Shown here: piece by piece, positions 44,101-51,405 of the stretch
Layout of the letters: each line of letters starts with the position of its first letter
Position numbering within the stretch: position 1 is the stretch's first letter
DNA from: Akkermansiaceae bacterium
Lineage (GTDB): Bacteria; Verrucomicrobiota; Verrucomicrobiia; Verrucomicrobiales; Akkermansiaceae
Length of the DNA stretch: 51,814 bases
Assembly (NCBI GenBank): GCA_021200315.1
Contig: JAJQGU010000031.1
Span: 1-51,814, forward strand
Reading direction: 5' to 3'
The notes under the pieces: model-generated
What the model was told of the DNA's origin: nothing
Databases searched by the model: none
The model's input: the letters and a program-made list of their open reading frames with translations, nothing else
Made by a program: the position numbers and the translations under genes

Positions 44101-44904
44101 CTATTTGCCGAAGACTGTATCGACTGCGGGCAGAACCGCGGGCGTTTCCATGAGATTTTCCGAAGGCAGAATGGACGGAGCGACTGGCTTGGGCTCATCG
44201 ACGTCAAGCAGGGCAAGCCGCAACGGGATGTCGCCACCCTGGCGCACCAGCGCACTCTGAGGATACTTCTCCACGGCGGTCTTGTAAAAGCCGCGGGCAT
44301 CCTCCACATGGCCGTCCATCTTGGCGAGATCGCCCAAGCACATACAGGCGAGAGGAGCATAGAGGCTGCTTTCATCCGCGCAGACTTTTTTCCAGAACTC
44401 AACGGCTTTCTCTTTCTCGCCGGCATTCATAAAGAACATCGCCAGAGAAGCAAGCGCACGCTGCCGGATGAGATCTCCCGATTCTTCGGACGAGGCGAGT
44501 TCTGAGAGAATGGCCGTGCCCTGAGTCTGATCGCCTTGGGCGAGGCGCGCCACACCCTCCAGATAACGGGCCGTGGGCGCCGAGGGAGTGCCCTCGCATT
44601 CCCCGACAACGGCCTGGATGTCTTTCAGACTGATCGTACGAGGCTCCGCGGAGGATTTGACGGCGCCTTCGCCCATAGCGGCGATCAATCGGGCGGCGGC
44701 GCGCTCATCAACCGCGCTCTTGTGCGAGAACCAGGCGATGGCCGCCCCGCCGAGCAAGCCCAAAGCCACTAGGGAAAGAATCAGTTTCTTGTAGTGGTCA
44801 TCCAAAAAGGATTCATATTTGGAAGGGCCTATTTGAATCTCGCCAATGGCGCGAATCTCTTCAGGCGAGAGAGGGGAACCTGCGTTTTTGGGTGTGTTTT
44901 CCAT
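44101..44904 (-). CDS. YfgM-like membrane-anchored tetratricopeptide protein
   Basis: A 267-residue protein with a cytoplasmic N-terminus, one transmembrane helix near residues 41-60 (LILSLVALGLLGGAAIAWF) and an exported helical-repeat domain (ARYLEGVARLAQGDQTQGT, RALASLAMFFMNAGEKEKAV, YAPLACMCLGDLAKMDGHVE, FYKTAVEKYPQSAL). This layout matches YfgM/TPR_21 proteins, which assist chaperones at the Sec translocon. The C-terminal 40 residues are Pro-rich and look disordered. It lies nine bases behind metF. Confidence 0.75.
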   Translation of the reverse strand: MENTPKNAGSPLSPEEIRAIGEIQIGPSKYESFLDDHYKKLILSLVALGLLGGAAIAWFSHKSAVDERAAARLIAAMGEGAVKSSAEPRTISLKDIQAVVGECEGTPSAPTARYLEGVARLAQGDQTQGTAILSELASSEESGDLIRQRALASLAMFFMNAGEKEKAVEFWKKVCADESSLYAPLACMCLGDLAKMDGHVEDARGFYKTAVEKYPQSALVRQGGDIPLRLALLDVDEPKPVAPSILPSENLMETPAVLPAVDTVFGK

Positions 44905-44913
44905 GCGGTGTGT

Positions 44914-45855
44914 CTATGGGGTGAGAGGTTGGTCTTGGGGGGAATTGGCGTCGTGCGAACTTCTGATGCCCAGATTCCTGTAGATCTCGCGCGTAGCGCG
45001 GGATTTATTGAGCGTGTAAAAATGGATGCCGTCCACCTCGTTGTCCAACAGCTCGGCGCACTGTGACGAGGCATAGTGAATGCCGGCCTTCTCGATGGCC
45101 GCCGCATCGCCGCGGGCCCGGCGCAGCGCCTTGAGCAGACGCGCCGGGAAATTGGTGCCCCCCGAAAGCTCGGCCATGCGGCGCATGCCGGAAACGCTCG
45201 TCACAGGCATGATGCCGGCAAGGATCGGTTGGGTGATCCCCGCCATACGGCAACGCTCGCGAAAATCGAAGAACGCATGGTTGTCGAAGAAAAGCTGCGT
45301 GCAGATGTAATTTGCGCCGGCCTCCATCTTTTCTTTCAAATAGTCCATTTCTTTCAATCGATTGGGCTCGGCGGGGTGCCCTTCGCAGAAACCCGCCACG
45401 CCAATCGTCAGCGGCGAGCCGAGGCGGCGGCGTTCCTCCCACCTGCGGATGAAGCGCACCAGCTCCGCCGCGTGCTCGAAAGCCCCGCGCTTCAGCGCAT
45501 CCGCGCAGGAACGCGGCGGATCCCCTTTCAGCGCCAGCACGGCTCGGGCTCCGGCCTTCACGTAGTTTTCCAAAATCGCTTCAATTTCTTCCCGGGAGTG
45601 GCCGATGCACGTGATATGCGGCACCGTAGGGATGTGGCGCTCGCGCTGAATGCGCTCCACCAGGGCGCGGGTGAGTTCGCGCGACGAGCCCCCTGCGCCG
45701 TAAGTTACGCTCACGAAGCTGGGCGAGAGCTCCTGCAAATCGCAGATGACACAGTGCAGAGCCTCTGCGGCGGCTTCCGACCGGGGGGGGAAGAATTCGA
45801 ACGAAAAACTCGGCACACGGCCGAAGAGTCTGGTAACGGCGGGGGGGCTGCTCAT
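44914..45855 (-). CDS. metF: 5,10-methylenetetrahydrofolate reductase
   Basis: Reduces methylene-THF to methyl-THF for methionine synthesis. The 313-residue barrel has SFEFFPPRSEAA (the glutamate is catalytic), FVSVTYGAGGSSRE, HITCIGHSREEIE, VLALKGDPP, GVAGFCEGHP, GANYICTQLFFD and AGIMPV. The start codon is ATG 45855; an upstream TTG at 45864 is less likely. The first 25 codons carry a C7 and a C8 run, which may be slippage-prone. It is the second gene of a four-gene operon. Confidence 0.95.
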   Translation of the reverse strand: MSSPPAVTRLFGRVPSFSFEFFPPRSEAAAEALHCVICDLQELSPSFVSVTYGAGGSSRELTRALVERIQRERHIPTVPHITCIGHSREEIEAILENYVKAGARAVLALKGDPPRSCADALKRGAFEHAAELVRFIRRWEERRRLGSPLTIGVAGFCEGHPAEPNRLKEMDYLKEKMEAGANYICTQLFFDNHAFFDFRERCRMAGITQPILAGIMPVTSVSGMRRMAELSGGTNFPARLLKALRRARGDAAAIEKAGIHYASSQCAELLDNEVDGIHFYTLNKSRATREIYRNLGIRSSHDANSPQDQPLTP

Positions 45856-45871
45856 GAAAGGCAAAAAACGA

Positions 45872-46666
45872 TCAGGGCTGCACAGGAATCATCTGTATAT
45901 CGGCCTCTTCCATCTGGGATGATTTGACCGGCTCTTCCGAAGACGACGCCGGGATGACAACGCCCTCGCCTATGGCCGGCTGCGCATTCTCGGCTCCCGT
46001 TCGGAGAGTCGGCAAGTCCCCGAGCTGGGGCAGCGTGGAGACGGTCACTTCATCTCCTGGGCGGGGCTGGTAATCGGCCCCGGCAAGAACTGCCCGCGCC
46101 GATGAATCCTTGACATAGGCACTGTATTGGCCGGATTCGGGATCCCGTTCCTCCACCACGATTTCGCAAAGGACGCCGCCATTGCGGCGTATGGCGAGCA
46201 TCTGGCCGGCGGCCAGCATTCCATCCTCCGTCATAGGCTTGAGCATCATGATGTTGTTCTCGTGATCGTAGGCGGTCACCAAGGCAAGCGGACGAACGGC
46301 GGCACCCTGCTCTCTGCGGGAGCTCTCTTCCGTCTCCTGACGCCTGCGCGCTTCTTCCACCCTTTTCCCCTCCTCGAGAATGCGAGCCTCCTCACGCTCC
46401 TTGGCCTCTCTCTCTCTCTCCTCCGCTCTGCGGGCGAACTCCGCCCTTTCCCGCTCCACGGCGGCCGGTTCCTCGAACGAGGGGTACATTTGCGTCATGC
46501 GGGCTCGATGTTCCTGAGCCTTCTTTTGATAATCGGCGTCGAGCAGAGCCTCCATGTATTCGTCATGATTCGCGCGCGTCGCCGGAATGAAAACGGTGAC
46601 GACGTAGAACATCAACGCCAGAGCCAAAGCCAAAAGAACGAGTATGGTGACGCGGAAGCCGTTCAT
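45872..46666 (-). CDS. Single-pass membrane protein with coiled coil, function unknown
   Basis: A 264-residue protein. One N-terminal transmembrane helix (VTILVLLALALALMFYVVTV) is followed by a charged coiled-coil stretch of about 80 residues rich in Glu/Arg (ARRAEEREREAKEREEARIL). A beta-rich C-terminal part begins VTAYDHENNIMMLKPM and continues through LAIRRNGGVLCEIVVEER; it resembles a small barrel or SH3-like domain. I do not recognise a family. It heads the operon with metF, a YfgM-like gene and DUF4236, and is read from a promoter that leaves no leader. Confidence 0.75.
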   Translation of the reverse strand: MNGFRVTILVLLALALALMFYVVTVFIPATRANHDEYMEALLDADYQKKAQEHRARMTQMYPSFEEPAAVERERAEFARRAEEREREAKEREEARILEEGKRVEEARRRQETEESSRREQGAAVRPLALVTAYDHENNIMMLKPMTEDGMLAAGQMLAIRRNGGVLCEIVVEERDPESGQYSAYVKDSSARAVLAGADYQPRPGDEVTVSTLPQLGDLPTLRTGAENAQPAIGEGVVIPASSSEEPVKSSQMEEADIQMIPVQP

Positions 46667-46672
46667 GCGGCC

Positions 46673-46700
46673 ACTCTAGCAGAACCCGCTCACAAATCAA
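46673..46700 (-). promoter_or_regulatory. Promoter of the coiled-coil protein-metF operon, leaderless
   Basis: Minus-strand TTGATT (46695-46700), 16-base spacer, TAGAGT (46673-46678). ATG 46666 comes six bases after the -10, at the expected transcription start itself. Confidence 0.62.
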
Positions 46701-46785
46701 GCCGGAATGCCGACATGCACATGTTTTGTGAAAGCCCCGCTTCGGGGACCCGAGGCTCCGTGCGGCCCATCCCCGTCCTTCCGGC

Positions 46786-48156
46786 TCAGCCGCCGTAAGC
46801 GGCCTCAACTCGTTCGGCCACATCCATGTAGCCGTAATCGGCCTCATAGATTGCCTTGAACTGCTCGAGCGCCTCTTCGGGCTTGCCCATTTTTTCATAG
46901 AGCTGTCCCATGAGATACAGCACTTCCTTCTTGGTGGCGTCCATGCTGAGCAGTTCGCCGCTGGCCTCCTGCAGCTGACGAATGGCCATGTCGTTCATAT
47001 TCTTGGCGCCATAGCACTTGCCAAGCATGAGCATGGCCTTCGTGCGCAGGAAAGGGTTGTTGCGGGCCCGCTGAAGCTCCGGAATGGCCTCGGAATACTC
47101 GTCCGCCTGAAAGAGCGCGTTGCCGAGATTGAAGTGCAGCTGCGGATCCGTGGGGTTCCCCTCGAGGCGAAGCCGGCACTCCTTCACAAAACTCTGCGCG
47201 TGTTCCTTTCTCTTGGCGGCCAGCCGGGACTGAAGCTCCTCGTTTTCAGGGGATTCGGCCGCCGCCTTCTCCAGAGCCGCCAGCTCGGCGTTCAGCAGAT
47301 TGTCATGCATCTCCGTGGCCTTGGCGTTCAATGAGACGTCATTGGCGCTCAGACTGAACGCATAGTTATAATAAGCATAGGCGTGTTCCCAGTCCTCCAG
47401 TCTTTCATAGGTGGCGGCGATATCGCGCACAACGGCCAGATTTGTCTGATCGGCGGAATATTGTTCGGAAAGCTGCGCGAGCCGCTGCTCCAGCTCGGCA
47501 CGCGTCATCCCCACCTTGTCCCCGCTCTCCAGCGCGGAAGTCTCCTGGCTGTTCTTCATCACGTCGCGGAATCCTCGGGCGTTCTCCCAATTCTGAGCCC
47601 TCATCGAAGCGCGCGCCGCACAGTCTTTTTCTCCCTTGATGGCGACGGAATCCGCTCTGTCGATTTCCAGAATGCGCCGATACGTCTCCGCTGCCTTTTC
47701 AAAGTCCTCACATTGAACCAAGTGCGACGCCAACATGTGCAGATACTTCTTATTCTGCGGGTTCCCCTGACAAATCGTCTCGAGAGCAAAGGTGGCCGTA
47801 TCCTTGAGTCCCGCCTCCATCGCGGCCTTGTGGAGCTGGGTGTTGGCCAGTATCGAATAGGGATCCTTCTCCAGATCATCCTCCACGGAAACGAGCGTCA
47901 CCTCCGTGGTTTTCTTCATTGAAGTCATTCTCATCCCGCTGAAAAGAGACGAGCGCTTTGCCCCGCTCGAATTCTGCTTGACGGCACAGGCCCGCAGCAC
48001 TTTCCGTCCTTCCAGAAAACCGGGCGCTTCTTTGATGAGAGCCTTGAGCAGACTGATGGCATAGGGATAATTTTTTGTGTTGACAGACTGGCATGCCTTC
48101 ACCCAGAGGTCGGATTGCCGCGGCGTCAGCTCTTGTTCGGAAATGGAGGAGATCAT
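46786..48156 (-). CDS. Tetratricopeptide-repeat protein
   Basis: A 456-residue soluble repeat protein. TPR units are visible across it: NYPYAISLLKALIKEAPGFL near the N-terminus, LASHLVQCEDFEKAAETYRR, YERLEDWEHAYAYYNYAFSL, LHFNLGNALFQADEYSEAIP and LMGQLYEKMGKPEEALEQFK. There is no signal peptide, so it is probably a cytoplasmic scaffold. Between repeats lies a charged helical linker of about 60 residues. ATG 48156 is chosen; the frame is open 30 codons further without support. It diverges from the RsuA-like gene. Confidence 0.82.
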   Translation of the reverse strand: MISSISEQELTPRQSDLWVKACQSVNTKNYPYAISLLKALIKEAPGFLEGRKVLRACAVKQNSSGAKRSSLFSGMRMTSMKKTTEVTLVSVEDDLEKDPYSILANTQLHKAAMEAGLKDTATFALETICQGNPQNKKYLHMLASHLVQCEDFEKAAETYRRILEIDRADSVAIKGEKDCAARASMRAQNWENARGFRDVMKNSQETSALESGDKVGMTRAELEQRLAQLSEQYSADQTNLAVVRDIAATYERLEDWEHAYAYYNYAFSLSANDVSLNAKATEMHDNLLNAELAALEKAAAESPENEELQSRLAAKRKEHAQSFVKECRLRLEGNPTDPQLHFNLGNALFQADEYSEAIPELQRARNNPFLRTKAMLMLGKCYGAKNMNDMAIRQLQEASGELLSMDATKKEVLYLMGQLYEKMGKPEEALEQFKAIYEADYGYMDVAERVEAAYGG

Positions 48157-48173
48157 GGCTGTAGCGATGAGAC

Positions 48174-48208
48174 CATACCGAGCCCCCATTGCACGATTGC
48201 TCGGTATG
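48174..48208. repeat. 10-bp perfect inverted repeat in a divergent intergenic region
   Basis: CATACCGAGC (48174-48183) and its exact complement (48199-48208) flank 15 bases. On the minus strand the T-run precedes the stem, so it is not a terminator for that strand, and none follows on the plus strand. It could bind a regulator shared by the TPR and pseudouridine synthase genes. Confidence 0.65.
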
Positions 48209-48286
48209 CCGAAAAAAGCTTTATCACAGACGCGCCCTGATTTCAATCTTGTTTTTTATATTTTTTCCTTCATCATCACCTGCGTG

Positions 48287-48979
48287 ATGCGCACCGACGC
48301 TCTGTTGGCTCGTTTTGGCTATTGTTCCCGGCGCGAAGCTCCCCGGTGGATCCGCGCCGGGCGCTGCGCCGCAGGAGAAAGACTCATTCAAAGCCCCGCC
48401 GAGAAGGTGGAGCCGGCCGACATGCTGGTCGACGGCGAGCCGGTGGAATTTCCCCGGGGGCTTTTCGCGGCTCTTTACAAGCCGGCCGGCTTCACCTGCA
48501 GTCACCGTGAAGGGGGGCGCCTCGTCTTCGATCTGCTGCCAGCCCGATGGCTCAGGCGGAACCCGCCCGCCTCCATGGTGGGACGGCTGGACAAGGAGAC
48601 CACAGGACTTCTTCTGATTTCAGACGACGGAGCGTTCATCCACCGCATGACTTCCCCGAATCGCCATCTCCCGAAGACCTACGAATTCACCACATCTTCA
48701 CCCGTGCCGAAAGAGGCAGTCTCTCTCTTTTCTTCAGGGCGGTGGAAGCTCGAGGGGGAAAACAAACCCTGCCTGCCCGCCCTCCTTCATCTGCGCGGGG
48801 AACGCTCCGGTTTCCTCGTGCTCCGGGAAGGGCGCTACCACCAAGTGCGCCGGATGCTGGCCTCCGTGGGAGCCCCCGTGCTCACCCTGAAGCGGACGGC
48901 CGTCGGGCTCCTGTCTCTGGACGTCCTGAAACTGGCCGAAGGGGAGTGGCGCCCGATTGATCCCGCGATATTCGACTGA
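48287..48979 (+). CDS. RsuA/RluB-family pseudouridine synthase
   Basis: A 230-residue rRNA pseudouridine synthase with an N-terminal S4 domain (MRTDALLARFGYCSRREAPR, then AEKVEPADMLVDGEPV). The catalytic domain has ALYKPAGFTCSHREGGR, the motif MVGRLDKETTGLLLISDDG with the catalytic Asp, and REGRYHQVRRMLASVGAPV. RsuA, which modifies 16S rRNA, is the closest type, but RluB/E/F cannot be excluded. ATG 48287 places the S4 domain at the start. Its stop overlaps the next ATG (TGATG). Confidence 0.9.
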   Translation: MRTDALLARFGYCSRREAPRWIRAGRCAAGERLIQSPAEKVEPADMLVDGEPVEFPRGLFAALYKPAGFTCSHREGGRLVFDLLPARWLRRNPPASMVGRLDKETTGLLLISDDGAFIHRMTSPNRHLPKTYEFTTSSPVPKEAVSLFSSGRWKLEGENKPCLPALLHLRGERSGFLVLREGRYHQVRRMLASVGAPVLTLKRTAVGLLSLDVLKLAEGEWRPIDPAIFD

Positions 48980-49749
48980 TGGAATACGAGTTTCCCATCG
49001 AGGTGGACCCCTCGTTCGACGTGCTGGACGAAAGCGACGGCTGGATCGCCGTCTCGAAGGGTGCGCCCCTGCTTTCACATCCGTCGAGCTCGAAAAACGA
49101 ACCAACTCTCTGGCACGGCCTGCAGGCTCTGCTGGCCTACGAACTGGCCAACGGAGGGCAGATTTCCATTATCACCCGACTCGATCGGGAAACCAGCGGC
49201 GTCACGCTCGTGGCCAAGACGGCGGCGGCGGCTCGCACTCTGGGCAAGGCGATGGAACGGCGGGAAATCCACAAACGCTATCTCGCCCTCGTTACAGGTC
49301 ACCCGGTTTGGGAATGCGCGGAATGCGCCGAGCCCATTGCCAGGCTGAGCCTGTTCGAACCTTCCTGTGTGTTTGTCAAGCAGTTCTGCCATTCCTCCGG
49401 GCGCCCCTGCCGCACGGAATTCCACGTCCTGTCCCGCCGGCCCGCGCATGGGAATTTACCGGCGCTGACTCTCGTGGAGTGCCGCCCATACACCGGCCGC
49501 ATGCACCAGATCCGCGTACATCTCGCCCGCCTCGGGCATCCCCTTCTCGGCGACAAGATCTACGGAGCGGACGACACCTGCTATCTCGACTTTATCTCCC
49601 AAGGCTGGACTCCCGGACTCGAGTCGCGTCTCCTGTTTCACCGGCATGCCCTTCATGCGTCCGAACTCCGCTTCACATGGGAAAACCGGCAATGCGTCGT
49701 CCATGCCCCTCTGCCCTCCGACATGGCGGCTCTCATCCAAGAAGGCTGA
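48979..49749 (+). CDS. RluA-family pseudouridine synthase lacking an S4 domain
   Basis: A 256-residue protein with the core synthase domain only. Visible motifs are FDVLDESDGWIAVSKGAPLL, ITRLDRETSGVTLVAKTAAA (catalytic Asp) and ECRPYTGRMHQIRVHLARLG, then HPLLGDKIYG. Absence of an S4 domain and the shorter length point to the RluA/TruC-like group acting on rRNA or tRNA. It is translationally coupled to the RsuA-like gene, so two different modifying enzymes are made together. Confidence 0.9.
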   Translation: MEYEFPIEVDPSFDVLDESDGWIAVSKGAPLLSHPSSSKNEPTLWHGLQALLAYELANGGQISIITRLDRETSGVTLVAKTAAAARTLGKAMERREIHKRYLALVTGHPVWECAECAEPIARLSLFEPSCVFVKQFCHSSGRPCRTEFHVLSRRPAHGNLPALTLVECRPYTGRMHQIRVHLARLGHPLLGDKIYGADDTCYLDFISQGWTPGLESRLLFHRHALHASELRFTWENRQCVVHAPLPSDMAALIQEG

Positions 49750-49798
49750 ATCCCCATCGAAGCGGCTTCCTCCTCCCCACACTCCGCCTCCTTTGCCC

Positions 49799-49830
49799 AA
49801 AAAGGGGCGTTCCCGCGCGGAACGCCCCTT
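49799..49830 (-). terminator. Terminator of the M42 peptidase gene
   Basis: A perfect 12-bp stem (49802-49813 with 49819-49830) and five-base loop, with a T5 run on the minus strand. It may also slow plus-strand transcripts from the pseudouridine synthase pair. Confidence 0.82.
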
Positions 49831-49856
49831 GAAAAGACTCAAAGTCAGTTAAGGTT

Positions 49857-51008
49857 CTACTTTTTTCCCTTTTTGGAGGCTTTCGCGCCCTTCTTGGCAG
49901 AGTCCTTTCCGGAAGCCTCCCTGCCCCCGGAAATCCGCGTTTTCCGAGAGGCAACGCCCCAGCCCCAGTCCCACGCGTCAAGCTCGAGCAGGCATTCGTG
50001 CAGAAGATCCACGGAAGCCTGAAGATCCGCCTTGTGAGCCATTTCGATGACCTGATGCACATTGCGCGTGGGGATGGAGATGGCTCCGGTAACGGCACCG
50101 CCCGCCGTGTAGCGCTGCATCGAGCCGGCGTCCGTGCCGCCGGCGGCCAGAAGTTCGAGCTGAAAGGGGATGCCGTTCTTTTCGGCGGTATTGCGCATGA
50201 AATCCACCATGCGGCGATCCGTGATGATGGTTCCGTCATACACCTTGATCGCGGCCCCCCTGCCGAGTTCGGTGCATTTTTCGTGCGCGGGGGCGCCGGG
50301 GGTGTCGAAAGCGATCGTGGTGTCGAGCGCAAAGGCAAAATCCGGCTGAATGCTGAGTGCGCTCACCTGCGCGCCTCGGCAGCCGACTTCCTCCTGCACA
50401 GAGAAGACGGCGTAAGTGTCATAGGCTGGCTTTTCGCCCGATGCCTTCATCGCTCTCAGCGCCTCGATGAGCACATAGCAGCCTGCCCGGTTGTCGAGGG
50501 ATTTCACGTTCACGCAATCGCCCATTTCCACAAGTTCCCGGTCGCGGGTGATGGGGTCCCCCACCGTGACATATTTTTCCACTTCTTCCTTCGTCATGCC
50601 GAGATCCACAAAAAAATCAGTCACGACAGGCATCTTGGCGCGTTCTTCGGCCGTCATCACATGGATGGGCTTCACCCCCATGCAGCCGGGCAGGTCTTTG
50701 CTGCCGTGCACGATTACACGCTGGGCCGTGAGAGTTTTCGGGTCGAATCCGCCGAGCGGAAGAATACGCAAAAAACCTTGATCGTCAATATGGCGAACAA
50801 TAAAACCGATCTCGTCCATATGGGCGGCGGCCATCACGGTTTTCGAAGAGTCCTTCCCCGTTTTCAAGGCAATGATGTTACCCATGTTGTCCACCTCCAC
50901 AGAATCGACAAGAGAGCCGATTTCCTGAATGATGAAAGTGCGGATGGCGGACTCGAACCCCGGAGCGCCGGGGGCTTTGCAGATATTCCGAAGCAGTTCA
51001 ATATTCAT
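49857..51008 (-). CDS. M42-family aminopeptidase with lysine-rich C-terminal tail
   Basis: A 383-residue metallo-aminopeptidase of the tetrahedral M42/FrvX group. The metal-binding and catalytic residues are in AAHMDEIGFIVRHID, VKSLDNRAGCYVLIEAL, FSVQEEVGCRGAQ and FALDTTIAFDTPG; a late histidine lies in PTRNVHQVIEM. The core ends near residue 360. About 20 residues follow that are almost only Lys, Ala, Ser and Gly (SGKDSAKKGAKASKKGKK), an unusual tail for the family. It starts at ATG 51008 just behind a strong promoter. Confidence 0.92.
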   Translation of the reverse strand: MNIELLRNICKAPGAPGFESAIRTFIIQEIGSLVDSVEVDNMGNIIALKTGKDSSKTVMAAAHMDEIGFIVRHIDDQGFLRILPLGGFDPKTLTAQRVIVHGSKDLPGCMGVKPIHVMTAEERAKMPVVTDFFVDLGMTKEEVEKYVTVGDPITRDRELVEMGDCVNVKSLDNRAGCYVLIEALRAMKASGEKPAYDTYAVFSVQEEVGCRGAQVSALSIQPDFAFALDTTIAFDTPGAPAHEKCTELGRGAAIKVYDGTIITDRRMVDFMRNTAEKNGIPFQLELLAAGGTDAGSMQRYTAGGAVTGAISIPTRNVHQVIEMAHKADLQASVDLLHECLLELDAWDWGWGVASRKTRISGGREASGKDSAKKGAKASKKGKK

Positions 51009-51405
51009 GGCGGGAAAATGATACAGGAAAGAGCGCAGGAAAGCAAGGGAGTTGTTCGAAGCGGGCTGACGGGCGGCGTACGCTGGCCCTGAATAATCCC
51101 GGCAGGGAAGGAGGGCTCTTTAGCGCGAAGAGCGGCATGCAGGCCGGCGGCTTTTGAACACATTAGGCGGAAAAGACGGTTGAAATTCATGCCGAACGCG
51201 CTTTCCCAGCACATTTCGGGGAAAACGCATCGCTCGATCATTCGCGGATGGTTTGTCCTGCAGGGTGCAGCGCGGCGGCAGGGGGTTCAAGCGGGGATTG
51301 TTCCATGGGAGCGCAGAATTTACGATGGACATCACCCCTGGAATCTGCTGGTTCTCCTGTTGCGTCCGCGAAACGGACAGCGTTTACCCTCACCCCCGAC
51401 AAAAA
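51009..51405. other. Region between the M42 peptidase and the Sel1 gene
   Basis: About 400 bases with the divergent M42 promoter at the left. A weak TTGTTC/TACGAT pair with 17-base spacing (51298-51326) might serve the Sel1 gene. Otherwise I see nothing. Confidence 0.4.
51018..51046 (-). promoter_or_regulatory. Promoter of the M42 peptidase gene
   Basis: Minus-strand TTGCTT (51041-51046), 17-base spacer, TATCAT (51018-51023). Nine bases separate the -10 from ATG 51008, giving a leader of about three bases. Confidence 0.68.
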
